A DNA stretch of 64,000 bases from Microbacterium nymphoidis (lineage in GTDB: Bacteria > Actinomycetota > Actinomycetes > Actinomycetales > Microbacteriaceae), in contig NZ_JAJNOD010000001.1 of assembly GCF_021044885.1 (NCBI RefSeq), positions 186,001-250,000 on the forward strand. Direction: 5' to 3'. The notes beneath the pieces were generated by a model that saw nothing but the letters and a program-made list of their open reading frames with translations, searched no databases and was not told where the DNA came from. Shown piece by piece: positions 32,831 through 41,348 of this stretch. The position numbers were made by a program, and so were the translations under genes. Numbering within the stretch: position 1 is the stretch's first letter; every line of letters begins with the position of its first letter.

Positions 32831-35818
32831 GTGACCACAGCCTCAGCGCCGAATCAGGCCACCCCCAGCACCGGGCGACGCGTCGTCGTCATCTCACTCG
32901 TGATCGTCGCGGTCCTGCTCGCAGCCTTCTTCCTGTTCTCCAGCGTCTTCGCCGACTTCCTCTGGTACGGCCAGCTCGGCTTCACGGGCGTGCTGACCAC
33001 TCAGTGGGTCGCACGGATCGCGATGTTCGCGATCGGATTCCTGGGAATGGCCGTTCCGCTGTGGACGGTGATACAGCTGGCGTACCGGATGCGTCCGGTC
33101 TATGCCCGGCTCAGCTCTCAGCTGGATCGCTATCAGGAGGTCATCGAGCCGCTGCGCCGGCTGGCGATGTGGGGCGTGCCGATCTTCTTCGGCGTGTTCG
33201 CGGGACTGTCGGCGGCGAACCAATGGCAGACCGCTGCGCTCTGGTTCGCGGGTGTGAAGACCACCGACGTCGATCCGCAGTTCGGTCTCGACACCGGCTT
33301 CTACATGTTCGCGATGCCGTTCTATCAGGCCGTGCTCGCTTTCACGTCCGCCGTGCTCCTGCTCTCGCTGCTCGTCACCGCCTTCGTCTCCTACCTCTAC
33401 GGCGCCGTCCGCATCGGCGGTGGCGAGCTGCGCATCTCCAAGGCCGCTCGCATCCAGCTCGCGGTCGTCGCTGGTCTGTACCTGCTCGTGCAGGGCGTGA
33501 GCCTCTGGCTCGACCGCTACGCCACACTGGCCGACTCCAATGCGTCCGTCACCGGCAACGCCCTGAACATCACGGGCCCGACCTACACCGTCGCCAACGT
33601 CACCATTCCGGGTCTCACGATCCTGTCGATCGTGGCCATCATCGTGGCGATCCTCTTCTTCGTGACCGCGGTCATCGGCCGCTGGCGCTTCCCGCTGGCC
33701 GGGACCGCGGTGCTCATCGTGGCCGCTCTCGTCGTCAACGTCGCGATGCCCTGGGCGGTGACCACCTTCCAGGTGAAGCCGAACCAGATCGAGTCGGAGA
33801 GCCAGTACTACCAGCACAACCTCGACATGACGAAGAAGGCCTTCGGGATCGACACGGTCCAGAAGACCGACTTCCAGGCCGAGACCACCGCCGAGGCCGG
33901 CCAGCTGCGTGCCGACGCCGAGACCACCGGCTCCATCCGCATCATGGATCCGGCAATCATCAACCCGACCGTTCGCCAGCTCGAGCAGGTCAAGCCGTAC
34001 TACCGCTTCCGTGACACTCTGGACGTCGACCGCTATCAGATCGACGGGAAGACGCAGGATGTCGTCGTCTCGGTTCGTGAACTCGACATGTCCCAGGCTC
34101 CGTCCAACTGGCAGAACCAGGCGCTGATCTACACGCACGGCTACGGCATGGTCGCGGCGGCGGGCAACCAGCGCACCGATGACGGCAGCCCGAAGTTCCT
34201 CGAGCAGGGCATTCCCGCCACCGGCTTCCTCACCGAGCAGAACCCGGACTTCCAGCCCCGCATCTACTTCGGTGAGTACTCGCCGCTGTACTCGATCGTC
34301 GGCGCGCCGAAGGACTCCGCGCCGGTGGAGATCGACTACCCGCGTGCCAGCGATGGGGACTCCGTCACCAAGACGACCTTCGACGGCGACGGCGGGCCGA
34401 AGCTCGACAACATCTTCACCAAGCTCATCTACGCGATGAAGTTCCAGGCCGGCGACATCCTGTTCTCGAACAACGTCAACGATCAGTCGCAGATCCTGTA
34501 CGACCGTGACCCGGCCACGCGAGTCTCGAAGGTGGCGCCGTACCTGACCCTCGACAAGGACCCGTACCCCTCGGTGGTCGACGGCCGGATCGTCTGGATC
34601 GTGGACGGTTACACCACCAGCGCCACCTACCCGTACTCCTCGGGTGTCAGCCTGACCGATGCGACCAGTGACACCAAGGCGACCGGGCTGATCATCCCGG
34701 ACAAGATCAACTACATCCGTAACTCCGTGAAGGCCACGGTGGACGCGTACGACGGCCATGTAACGCTGTACGCGTGGGATGAGGAGGACCCGGTGCTGCA
34801 GACGTGGCAGAAGGTCTACCCCAACACCCTCAAGCCGCTGACCGAGATGAGCGGCGAGCTGATGAGCCACGTGCGCTACCCGACCGACCTGTTCAAGGTG
34901 CAGCGCAGCGTGCTGGGGACGTACCACGTCGACAAGGCGCCGTCCCTCTTCCAGGGCGACAACCTCTGGTCCACGCCGACCGATCCCAACGCGGCGGAGA
35001 CCGACCAGAAGCTGCAGCTGCCGTACTACCTCACCATGAAGATGCCGGGACAGGACGAGCCGACCTTCTCGATGTTCTCCAGCTTCATCCCGCGCCCGAT
35101 CGATGCGGCCAACGCCCGCAACGTGCTCACCGGCTACCTCGCCGTGGATGCGGATGCCGGGGCGGAGGCGGGCAAGAAGAGCCCCGATTACGGCACGCTG
35201 CGCATGCTCGTCATCGACAGCGACACGACGGTGCCCGGCCCTGGCCAGGTGAAGAACTCGTTCGACACCGACGACGCGGTGACCCAGTGGGTCAACATCC
35301 GAAAGGTCGGTGGCGGGACCCAGATCCTGTATGGAAACCTGCTCACCCTCCCCGTGGGTGGCGGTCTGCTCTACGTCCAGCCGGTGTACATCCAGTCCAC
35401 GGGCGCCACGAAGCTGGCTCGCCTGCAGAAGGTGCTGGTGTCCTTCGGCGACAACGTGGCCTTCGAGGACACCCTGAGCCAGGCACTGGACAGCCTGTTC
35501 GGAGGCGACTCGGGCGCGCAGACGGGTGACACCGACGTGACGCCGGTGGAGACGGATCCGGACGCCCCGGTGACGCCGGAGCCCACGCCTACGCCGGGGC
35601 CCACGCAGAGCCCCGGCGCCACGACCGAGCCGACGACGGCACCGTCGATCGACACCTCCACCGTGGAGGGTCAGCGCGACGCACTGCTGCAGGAGGCCAA
35701 GACCGCCCTGAGCGATCGTCAGGCCGCGATGTCGGCGGGCGACTGGACCAAGTACGGCGAGGCGGACAAGCGCCTGACCGAGGCCCTCGACAAGCTGATC
35801 GCCCTCGACGGGAAGTGA
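32831..35818 (+). CDS. UPF0182 large membrane protein
   Basis: 995 residues. Seven predicted membrane helices occupy about 1-310, including FADFLWYGQLGFTGVLTTQW, typical of UPF0182. A large extracytoplasmic domain follows (NLDMTKKAFGIDTVQK through ITRKVGGGTQILYGNLLTLP-like sequence). Near the C-terminus a Pro/Thr linker (about 905-935) leads to a charged helix. The family is conserved in actinobacteria and cyanobacteria; its role is unresolved. A terminator follows directly. Confidence 0.9.
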   Translation: MTTASAPNQATPSTGRRVVVISLVIVAVLLAAFFLFSSVFADFLWYGQLGFTGVLTTQWVARIAMFAIGFLGMAVPLWTVIQLAYRMRPVYARLSSQLDRYQEVIEPLRRLAMWGVPIFFGVFAGLSAANQWQTAALWFAGVKTTDVDPQFGLDTGFYMFAMPFYQAVLAFTSAVLLLSLLVTAFVSYLYGAVRIGGGELRISKAARIQLAVVAGLYLLVQGVSLWLDRYATLADSNASVTGNALNITGPTYTVANVTIPGLTILSIVAIIVAILFFVTAVIGRWRFPLAGTAVLIVAALVVNVAMPWAVTTFQVKPNQIESESQYYQHNLDMTKKAFGIDTVQKTDFQAETTAEAGQLRADAETTGSIRIMDPAIINPTVRQLEQVKPYYRFRDTLDVDRYQIDGKTQDVVVSVRELDMSQAPSNWQNQALIYTHGYGMVAAAGNQRTDDGSPKFLEQGIPATGFLTEQNPDFQPRIYFGEYSPLYSIVGAPKDSAPVEIDYPRASDGDSVTKTTFDGDGGPKLDNIFTKLIYAMKFQAGDILFSNNVNDQSQILYDRDPATRVSKVAPYLTLDKDPYPSVVDGRIVWIVDGYTTSATYPYSSGVSLTDATSDTKATGLIIPDKINYIRNSVKATVDAYDGHVTLYAWDEEDPVLQTWQKVYPNTLKPLTEMSGELMSHVRYPTDLFKVQRSVLGTYHVDKAPSLFQGDNLWSTPTDPNAAETDQKLQLPYYLTMKMPGQDEPTFSMFSSFIPRPIDAANARNVLTGYLAVDADAGAEAGKKSPDYGTLRMLVIDSDTTVPGPGQVKNSFDTDDAVTQWVNIRKVGGGTQILYGNLLTLPVGGGLLYVQPVYIQSTGATKLARLQKVLVSFGDNVAFEDTLSQALDSLFGGDSGAQTGDTDVTPVETDPDAPVTPEPTPTPGPTQSPGATTEPTTAPSIDTSTVEGQRDALLQEAKTALSDRQAAMSAGDWTKYGEADKRLTEALDKLIALDGK

Positions 35819-35819
35819 G

Positions 35820-35863
35820 ACACGCGAAGGGGCGCCTGCTGCGGCAGGCGTCCCTTCGCGTGT
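35820..35863. terminator. bidirectional hairpin terminator
   Basis: A 20-bp stem (one G-T pair) ACACGCGAAGGGGCGCCTGC with loop TGCG, between UPF0182 and the converging GNAT gene. Confidence 0.85.
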
Positions 35864-35867
35864 CCGC

Positions 35868-36383
35868 CTACGCTCCGACCTGGTACTTGAAGCCGATATG
35901 CGAGTCGGTGAAGCCCAGGCGCAGGTAGAAGCGATGTGCGTCTGCGCGGGCACTGTCGGACGTCAACTGCACCAGGTCCGCTCCGGTCTGCGGGGCCGCG
36001 ACATCCATGACCCAGCGCATCATCGCCTCGCCGGTGCCACGCGAGCGCAGATGGCTCGCCACGCGCACCGCCTCCACGAGAAGACGTGTCGCTCCGCGTC
36101 GCGCGAGCCCCGGAATCAGAGTGAGCTGGAGGGTGGCGATGACACGTCCCTCCGCATCGGCACCCACAACGATGTCGTTCGCCGGGTCCTCGATCACGGT
36201 GCGCAGCGCTCGCGCGTAGTGCGGCCGGTCGGATGCGTCGTTCCTGTCACCGCGGGCCGCGCTGACGGGGTCGTCGGACATGAGCCGCATCAGGTCGTCG
36301 AGGTCATCGGTCGTGGCGTGGCGGAGGGTGATCTCGCCGTCCCGGGTCGGGAGGGTCAGCGGTAGAAGGAGTGAGCGGAGCAT
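35868..36383 (-). CDS. GNAT family N-acetyltransferase
   Basis: 171 residues. Acetyl-CoA motif A is recognisable: VEAVRVASHLRSRGTGEAMMRWVM, with the RGTG pyrophosphate loop; motif B ends SARADAHRFYLRLGF, which carries the usual catalytic Tyr. It would acetylate an amine; nothing around it indicates the substrate. AGGATGAG precedes the ATG. Convergent with UPF0182 and divergent from osmC. Confidence 0.85.
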   Translation of the reverse strand: MLRSLLLPLTLPTRDGEITLRHATTDDLDDLMRLMSDDPVSAARGDRNDASDRPHYARALRTVIEDPANDIVVGADAEGRVIATLQLTLIPGLARRGATRLLVEAVRVASHLRSRGTGEAMMRWVMDVAAPQTGADLVQLTSDSARADAHRFYLRLGFTDSHIGFKYQVGA

Positions 36384-36484
36384 ACGCTCATCCTTCCAGC
36401 CCCGTCAGCGGCGTCGGAGGTCGCCGCGTGTCGCCGCGTTGCTTCTCGTTACCGCGACGCACGGGGCACGGCGCGCCGAGTGCC

Positions 36485-36490
36485 TAGGCT
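36485..36490 (+). promoter_or_regulatory. -10-like element of the OsmC gene
   Basis: TAGGCT, seven nt before the ATG at 36498. Confidence 0.45.
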
Positions 36491-36497
36491 CGCCCCC

Positions 36498-37061
36498 ATG
36501 ACAGCTTCCCCCTCGCCCACGACCATCGATTCCATCCTCGACGTCACCGCCGACGAGCGCGCGGAGCGCCTGACCTCTGCCGGCTCGGCCTGGGCGCAGC
36601 GCATCGACACCGATGTGTCGGCTGCTCAGCTCACCTATCGTGTCCGGGGCGCGGGGGAGGGTGCCGTCGCCACCGCCGTCCGTGCGGGCGCGCACGCGTT
36701 CATCGTCGACGAGCCCGCCGCGCTCGCCGGAGATGACGCCGGCCCGAGCCCTGTCGAGTACGCCCTGGGTGCGCTGATTTCCTGCCAGGTGGTCGTGTAC
36801 CGGCTGTACGCCCACGCGCTGGGAATCGGCGTCGACGACATCCGTGTCGACGCCGAAGGCGATCTCGATGCGCGGCGCCTGTTCGGCATCGACGAGTCGG
36901 TCCGCCCCGGCTTCACCGCGGTCCGCCTGACCGTGTCCCTGGAAGGTCCTGAGCCCGAGGAGCGTTACGAGGAGCTGCGCCGCGTCGTGGACGAGCACTG
37001 CCCGGTGTTCGACCTCTTCGCCAACCCCACACCGATCGATGTGACCGTCCGCAAGGTCTGA
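36498..37061 (+). CDS. OsmC family peroxide-reducing protein
   Basis: 187 residues. The two catalytic cysteines are in LISCQVVVYRLYAHALG (about 95) and VDEHCPVFDL (about 171), as in OsmC/Ohr thiol peroxidases. The N-terminal 55 residues are longer than in Ohr and include an extra helix. It likely reduces organic hydroperoxides, with mycothiol or lipoamide as electron donors (inference). ATG chosen because it follows a -10-like hexamer; six more residues would be possible upstream. A hairpin shared with tRNA-fMet lies downstream. Confidence 0.85.
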   Translation: MTASPSPTTIDSILDVTADERAERLTSAGSAWAQRIDTDVSAAQLTYRVRGAGEGAVATAVRAGAHAFIVDEPAALAGDDAGPSPVEYALGALISCQVVVYRLYAHALGIGVDDIRVDAEGDLDARRLFGIDESVRPGFTAVRLTVSLEGPEPEERYEELRRVVDEHCPVFDLFANPTPIDVTVRKV

Positions 37062-37066
37062 AAGGC

Positions 37067-37098
37067 AGAAGGCCCTCATCTTCCGATGAGGGCCTTCT
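37067..37098. terminator. bidirectional hairpin terminator
   Basis: A perfect 14-bp stem AGAAGGCCCTCATC with loop TTCC serves osmC on one side and the first initiator tRNA on the other. Confidence 0.85.
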
Positions 37099-37103
37099 TC
37101 TTG

Positions 37104-37177
37104 TTGCGGGGACAGGATTTGAACCTGCGACCTCTGGGTTATGAGCCCAGCGAGCTACCGAGCTGCTCCACCCCGCG
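37104..37177 (-). tRNA. initiator tRNA-fMet (CAT), copy 1
   Basis: 74 nt, CCA not encoded. Hallmarks of initiator tRNA: the C1-A72 mismatch (CGCGGGG against CCCCGCA) and three G-C pairs at the base of the anticodon stem (GGGCTCATAACCC). Its own -10-like TAAGCT lies at 37189-37194 on the minus strand and a terminator follows, so it is a separate unit. Confidence 0.95.
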
Positions 37178-37188
37178 GCACGGGATCC

Positions 37189-37194
37189 AGCTTA
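37189..37194 (-). promoter_or_regulatory. -10-like element of tRNA-fMet copy 1
   Basis: TAAGCT on the minus strand, 11 nt upstream of the mature 5' end. Confidence 0.4.
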
Positions 37195-37260
37195 CCGGCT
37201 GGGCTTCGCCGAACCCTAAAGCGCGCTGTGAGCGGGCGTGTTGCCGGAGCAGCGAAAGCC

Positions 37261-37292
37261 GAAGGCCCCTGATCGAGTGATCAGGGGCCTTC
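37261..37292 (-). terminator. terminator of tRNA-fMet copy 2
   Basis: A perfect 14-bp stem GAAGGCCCCTGATC with loop GAGT, six nt beyond the tRNA 3' end. Confidence 0.8.
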
Positions 37293-37298
37293 TCATTG

Positions 37299-37372
37299 TT
37301 GCGGGGACAGGATTTGAACCTGCGACCTCTGGGTTATGAGCCCAGCGAGCTACCGAGCTGCTCCACCCCGCG
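37299..37372 (-). tRNA. initiator tRNA-fMet (CAT), copy 2
   Basis: Identical in the mature sequence to the copy 195 bp away. It has its own -10-like TAGGCT (37383-37388, minus strand) and terminator, so the pair arose by duplication but each copy is independently transcribed. The flanks TTGTTGCGG and CGCGGCAC are shared as well. Confidence 0.95.
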
Positions 37373-37382
37373 GCACATCACT

Positions 37383-37388
37383 AGCCTA
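37383..37388 (-). promoter_or_regulatory. -10-like element of tRNA-fMet copy 2
   Basis: TAGGCT on the minus strand, ten nt upstream of the mature 5' end. Confidence 0.45.
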
Positions 37389-37507
37389 ACACGCATCCCC
37401 GGGGCGGGGCGCATCGAGGCGCTTCCCGGGCGATTCGTCCTGCCACGTCCCGGGCGTCGCTAGGCTGGCCGCGACGTGGACGAGCACCGAACACCGGGAG
37501 TGATGCG

Positions 37508-38314
37508 ATGACAGGAACGACGGTTGCCGTGGCGCAGTTCGCTCCGGGCACGGAGGACAACGTTCCTGCGATCACCCGGCTGGTGGCGGAGGCGGCGGGG
37601 CGGGGTGCCCGGCTCATCGTGCTTCCCGAATACTCGGCGTGGTTCGAGGCGCCCTTCTCGGATGCGCTGATGTCTCATGCCGAGTCGCTGGACGGCCCGT
37701 TCACCCGGGAGCTGTCCCGCCTGGCGGAGCGATTCGGCGTGTGGATCGTGGCCGGTCTCATCGAGCGTGCCGAGGGCACGCGCGTGCACAATACGGTGGT
37801 CGCCGTGGATGCGCGCGGGGTTCAGGCGGCCTACCGAAAGCAGCATCTGTACGACGCTTTCGGCGATCGCGAGTCCGACCGGATCGCTCCCGGAGCTCTC
37901 GACAGGCCGCAGCTCTTCCGGCTGGACGATCTCACCTTCGGCCTGATGACGTGCTACGACCTGCGCTTTCCCGAGAGTGCGAGGGTTCTCCTCGACGCAG
38001 GCGCGGATGTGATCGTGGTGCCTGCCGAGTGGGTGCGCGGTCCGCTCAAGGAAGACCACTGGAGCACGCTGGTGCGCGCACGGGCGATCGAGAACACGGC
38101 GTTCGTCGTGGCGGCGGACCAGACCCCGCCGATCGGGGTCGGGCGATCGATGATCGTCGACCCGTCCGGAATCGTGCTGGCTGCACTGGGCACGCAGGAA
38201 GCCGTCGCGCTCGCAACGCTGGATCGCGCCGAACTCGAGAGGGTTCGTCATGTCAATCCGGCACTGGAATTGCGTCGCTTCCGGGTGGCGCCGCGAAGCG
38301 AGCACGCTGGCTAG
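37508..38314 (+). CDS. nitrilase-superfamily carbon-nitrogen hydrolase
   Basis: 268 residues with the full Glu-Lys-Cys triad: LIVLPEYSAWF (Glu, about 40), AYRKQHLYDAFG (Lys, about 111) and LMTCYDLRFPE (Cys, about 145). The YRKxHLYD and DLRFPE signatures place it near the Nit1/Nit2 omega-amidase branch that hydrolyses alpha-keto-acid amides or deaminated thiols. GGGAG precedes the ATG. Its stop codon shares CTAG with the stop of the convergent aminotransferase gene. Confidence 0.88.
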   Translation: MTGTTVAVAQFAPGTEDNVPAITRLVAEAAGRGARLIVLPEYSAWFEAPFSDALMSHAESLDGPFTRELSRLAERFGVWIVAGLIERAEGTRVHNTVVAVDARGVQAAYRKQHLYDAFGDRESDRIAPGALDRPQLFRLDDLTFGLMTCYDLRFPESARVLLDAGADVIVVPAEWVRGPLKEDHWSTLVRARAIENTAFVVAADQTPPIGVGRSMIVDPSGIVLAALGTQEAVALATLDRAELERVRHVNPALELRRFRVAPRSEHAG

Positions 38315-39519
38315 AGCGTCGTCGTGTACGCCGAGAGGCGGCGCATCCCGTCCTCAACCACGCTGGGACGCTTGCAGGCGGCGAAACGCACGAGCGAGTT
38401 CCACTGTGCATCGCCCGACGTCACGAACGCCGTGAGCGGGATCCCCACGACGCCGCCGTCGACGGCGAGTGCGCGGCAGAAGGCGGCCGCGTCTCCAACA
38501 CCCAGCGCGGAGACGTCGGCGACCGTGAAGTACGTTCCGTCGGGTGCATGCGTCTGCAGGCCGGCGCTGCGCAAGCCGTCATTCAGGATTCGCGCCGTGT
38601 GCTGCATATCACCGGCGAGCGCGTCGAAATAGGCATCGGGAAGACGCAGCCCCACCGCGATCGCCGGCTGGAACGGCGCGGATCCGGAGAAGGTGAGGAA
38701 CTGTTTGACCGCCAGGACCGCCTCGATCAGATCGGCAGGCCCCGACACCCAGCCCACCTTCCACCCCGTGGTGCGGAACGTCTTTCCGCCGGAGGAGATG
38801 CTGAGCGTGCGCCCGGCAGCCCCGGGGCGCGCCGCGATCGGGTGATGGGCGCGTCCGTCGAAGAGCAGATGCTCGTACACCTCGTCGGTGACGATGATGG
38901 CGTCGTGGCGCTCAGCCAGTCGGACGATCTCGTCCCGGGTCTGGTCGTCGAAGGCGACGCCCGTGGGGTTGTGCGGGTCGTTCACCAGGATCACCCGAGT
39001 GCGATCGGTGACGGCGGCAGCCAGCTGCTCGAGGTCCGGACGAAAGTCCGGCCAGCGCAGCGGTACCGTGCGCAGGCGCGCGCCGGCCAGCGCCACGCAG
39101 GCGGCGTACGAGTCGTAGTGCGGCTCGAAAACGACCACCTCGTCGTCCGGACCGTCCAGTAGCGCGAGCAGTACGCTCGCCAACGCCTCGGTGGCACCGG
39201 CGGTGATGATGATCTCGCTCCCCGGGTCCGGCGCGAGCCCGTAGAAGCGCTGCTGGTGCTCGGCGATGGCGAGTCGCAGATCGGCATCACCGCGGCCCGG
39301 CGGGTACTGGTTCACTCCGCGGGCGATCGCCTCCCGTGCCGCGTCCAGGACTTCGCCCGGGCCGTCGGTGTCGGGGAAGCCCTGACCGAGGTTCACCGCG
39401 TTCGTCTTCACCGCCAGGGCAGACATCTCGGCGAAGATGGTGGGGGAGGGCGCGCCGTCTGCGGACAGCAGCCCGGCACCCCGAGCTGCTCGACGCCAGG
39501 CACCGGGAATCGTTCGCAT
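38311..39519 (-). CDS. PLP-dependent aminotransferase (kynurenine/glutamine transaminase type)
   Basis: 402 residues of fold-type I. NLGQGFPDTDGP, NQYPPGRGDADLR, ITAGATEAL, VNDPHNPTG, DEVYEHLLFDG and the PLP lysine in SISSGGKTFRTTGWKVGW are all present. This set is typical of the YbdL/GTK/KAT group, which transaminates methionine, glutamine or aromatic amino acids with keto-acids. DapC-like use is also possible. TAACCT seven nt before the ATG sets the start, against an upstream in-frame start at 39615. Confidence 0.85.
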   Translation of the reverse strand: MRTIPGAWRRAARGAGLLSADGAPSPTIFAEMSALAVKTNAVNLGQGFPDTDGPGEVLDAAREAIARGVNQYPPGRGDADLRLAIAEHQQRFYGLAPDPGSEIIITAGATEALASVLLALLDGPDDEVVVFEPHYDSYAACVALAGARLRTVPLRWPDFRPDLEQLAAAVTDRTRVILVNDPHNPTGVAFDDQTRDEIVRLAERHDAIIVTDEVYEHLLFDGRAHHPIAARPGAAGRTLSISSGGKTFRTTGWKVGWVSGPADLIEAVLAVKQFLTFSGSAPFQPAIAVGLRLPDAYFDALAGDMQHTARILNDGLRSAGLQTHAPDGTYFTVADVSALGVGDAAAFCRALAVDGGVVGIPLTAFVTSGDAQWNSLVRFAACKRPSVVEDGMRRLSAYTTTL

Positions 39520-39526
39520 GCGGCCC

Positions 39527-39532
39527 AGGTTA
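39527..39532 (-). promoter_or_regulatory. -10-like element of the aminotransferase gene
   Basis: TAACCT on the minus strand, seven nt before the ATG at 39519. Confidence 0.45.
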
Positions 39533-39617
39533 GTCGCATAGGTGGAATCCACCCGCAGCATAAGAAACGCACAGAAACCGGGTGCACTCTGAAAGAGCTT
39601 TCGGAGAAGGAGCAATC

Positions 39618-41276
39618 ATGAGCGACAACCGCGATGACCGTCACGACAATGTGTCGAACCCGTACCACACGAACCAGCCCGTGTCGCCGGCCGTCGGCGC
39701 TCCCGAGCAGCAGCAGTCGCTGAACTCGGATGCTGTGCCCGCCGCCCCCGTGGCGCCCGCGACTGCGCTCTCCGAGACCGCGCCCACCGCGCCGGTGTCC
39801 TCGGCACTCCCGCACTCCCAGACCGCGCCCACCACGCCACTCGGCGGGGGGTACGCGGCACCGGGCGGGTATCCGGCCGCACCGCAGGGCGGTGCTCCTG
39901 CCGCGGCACCGATGTACGGGGTGACGAGCCCGGCTCCGGGCGCCCCCGGGGGGCACACGCACCACCCGCAGTACGGTGCCGCGTTCGGTTCGCCCACGGC
40001 CTCGGCCGCCTCGTATGCTGCGCCGTCGCCGCTCGGTGTGGCGAGCGAGCCGAAGCGGAAGTCCCGAACCGGCATGTTCGTCGGTGCGCTCGTCGTCGGC
40101 GCGCTCGTGTGCGGCGCAGCCGGCCTCGGCGGCGCATGGGCAGGCCAGTCGCTGTTCGCCACCAGTGCGTCGCAGTCGGCATCGGGCCCGCAGACGGTGA
40201 CCATCAACAACCCGGACAGTGTGAACCAGGTGGCAGCCGTCGCCACGAAGGTGCTGCCCAGCGTGGTGACCATCTCCGTGGACGCGGGGCAGAGCGGTGG
40301 CACGGGCTCCGGCGTGGTGCTCAGCAGCGACGGCTACGTCCTCACGAACACGCACGTGGTGACGCTCGGCGGCCAGACCGCGGACGGCACCATCCACGTC
40401 ACGACTTCCGACGGTCGCATCTACACCGCCACCGTGGTGGGCCTGGACCCGCTCTACGACCTCGCTGTCATCAAGCTCACGGATGCGTCCGGGCTCACAC
40501 CCGTGACGTGGGGCGACTCCACCAAGCTCAACGTCGGTGAGACCGCGGTGGCCCTCGGAGCGCCGCTAGGCCTGGACAACACCGTCACCCAGGGCATCGT
40601 GTCGGCTCTGAACCGGTCGATTCAGATCCAGTCGTCGGCCGTGCCGGACTCCACCCCCGACCAGTCGCAGCCGGATCAGCAGCAGAACGGTCAGAGCCCG
40701 TTCCAGTTCGATCTGCCGGGACAGCAGACGCAGACCCAGGCTCAGGGGTCGATCTCCATCACGGTGATCCAGACCGACGCGGCCATCAACCCCGGAAACT
40801 CGGGCGGCGCGCTCGTGGACGGTGAGGGCAAGCTCATCGGCATCAACGTGGCGATCGCTTCGGCGGGATCCTCGTCCGGGTCCGGCGAGTCCGGCAACAT
40901 CGGCGTGGGCTTCGCGATCCCGGCATCGGTCGCCCAGCGCGTGGCGGAGGAGATCATCAGCAACGGTTCCGCCTCGCACGGTCTGCTCGGCGCCATGGTC
41001 GGCGATGCGTCGGCGGTGCAGGGAGCCACCATCGAGGGCGCCGTGATCTCGTCGGGAAGCTCCACCAGCGCGGGAATCGTCGCCGGTGGTGCGGCTGAGG
41101 CGGCCGGCCTGAAGGAGGGGGACATCATCACGAAGTTCAACGGTGTGCCCATCACGAGCGGTGTGGACCTCACCGCCCAGGTGCGTGCCGCGGCCGCCGG
41201 CGCCTCCGTGCCGGTCACCTATGTCCGCGACGGCAAGACCGAAGAGACGACCGTCACCCTCGGAACGCTCAAGTAA
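39618..41276 (+). CDS. HtrA/DegP-like membrane-anchored serine protease
   Basis: 552 residues. A Pro/Ala/Thr-rich cytoplasmic N-terminus (about 1-150) precedes one membrane helix (GMFVGALVVGALVCGAAGLGG). The trypsin-like domain has the triad in LTNTHVVTLG (His), LYDLAVIKLTD (Asp) and INPGNSGGALVDG (Ser). A Gln-rich loop (QSQPDQQQNGQSPFQF) is inserted before the Ser. A PDZ domain (GGAAEAAGLKEGDIITKFNG) ends the protein. It handles misfolded envelope proteins. GAAGGAG precedes the ATG. Confidence 0.93.
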   Translation: MSDNRDDRHDNVSNPYHTNQPVSPAVGAPEQQQSLNSDAVPAAPVAPATALSETAPTAPVSSALPHSQTAPTTPLGGGYAAPGGYPAAPQGGAPAAAPMYGVTSPAPGAPGGHTHHPQYGAAFGSPTASAASYAAPSPLGVASEPKRKSRTGMFVGALVVGALVCGAAGLGGAWAGQSLFATSASQSASGPQTVTINNPDSVNQVAAVATKVLPSVVTISVDAGQSGGTGSGVVLSSDGYVLTNTHVVTLGGQTADGTIHVTTSDGRIYTATVVGLDPLYDLAVIKLTDASGLTPVTWGDSTKLNVGETAVALGAPLGLDNTVTQGIVSALNRSIQIQSSAVPDSTPDQSQPDQQQNGQSPFQFDLPGQQTQTQAQGSISITVIQTDAAINPGNSGGALVDGEGKLIGINVAIASAGSSSGSGESGNIGVGFAIPASVAQRVAEEIISNGSASHGLLGAMVGDASAVQGATIEGAVISSGSSTSAGIVAGGAAEAAGLKEGDIITKFNGVPITSGVDLTAQVRAAAAGASVPVTYVRDGKTEETTVTLGTLK

Positions 41277-41301
41277 ACCGGCCGGACACCCCGCAGACAG
41301 C

Positions 41302-41348
41302 GAGAAGGACCCCACCGCGCGATAGGCTCGCCGGGTGGGGTCCTTCTC
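41302..41348 (+). terminator. hairpin enclosing the next gene's promoter element
   Basis: Perfect 15-bp inverted repeat: GAGAAGGACCCCACC (41302-41316) and its complement (41334-41348), loop 17 nt. It lies 25 bp after the htrA stop and should terminate it. The loop contains TAGGCT, the -10-like element of the next gene, and the right arm includes that gene's first codons. Confidence 0.7.
41323..41328 (+). promoter_or_regulatory. -10-like element of the first tagF-like gene
   Basis: TAGGCT in the hairpin loop, then CGCCGG and the GTG at 41335. Confidence 0.5.

Noticed and set aside
32894..35953. 1019-codon open frame antisense to the UPF0182 gene
   Set aside because: It mirrors the high-GC third codon positions of a well-recognised gene, has no family-like motif and no start signal.
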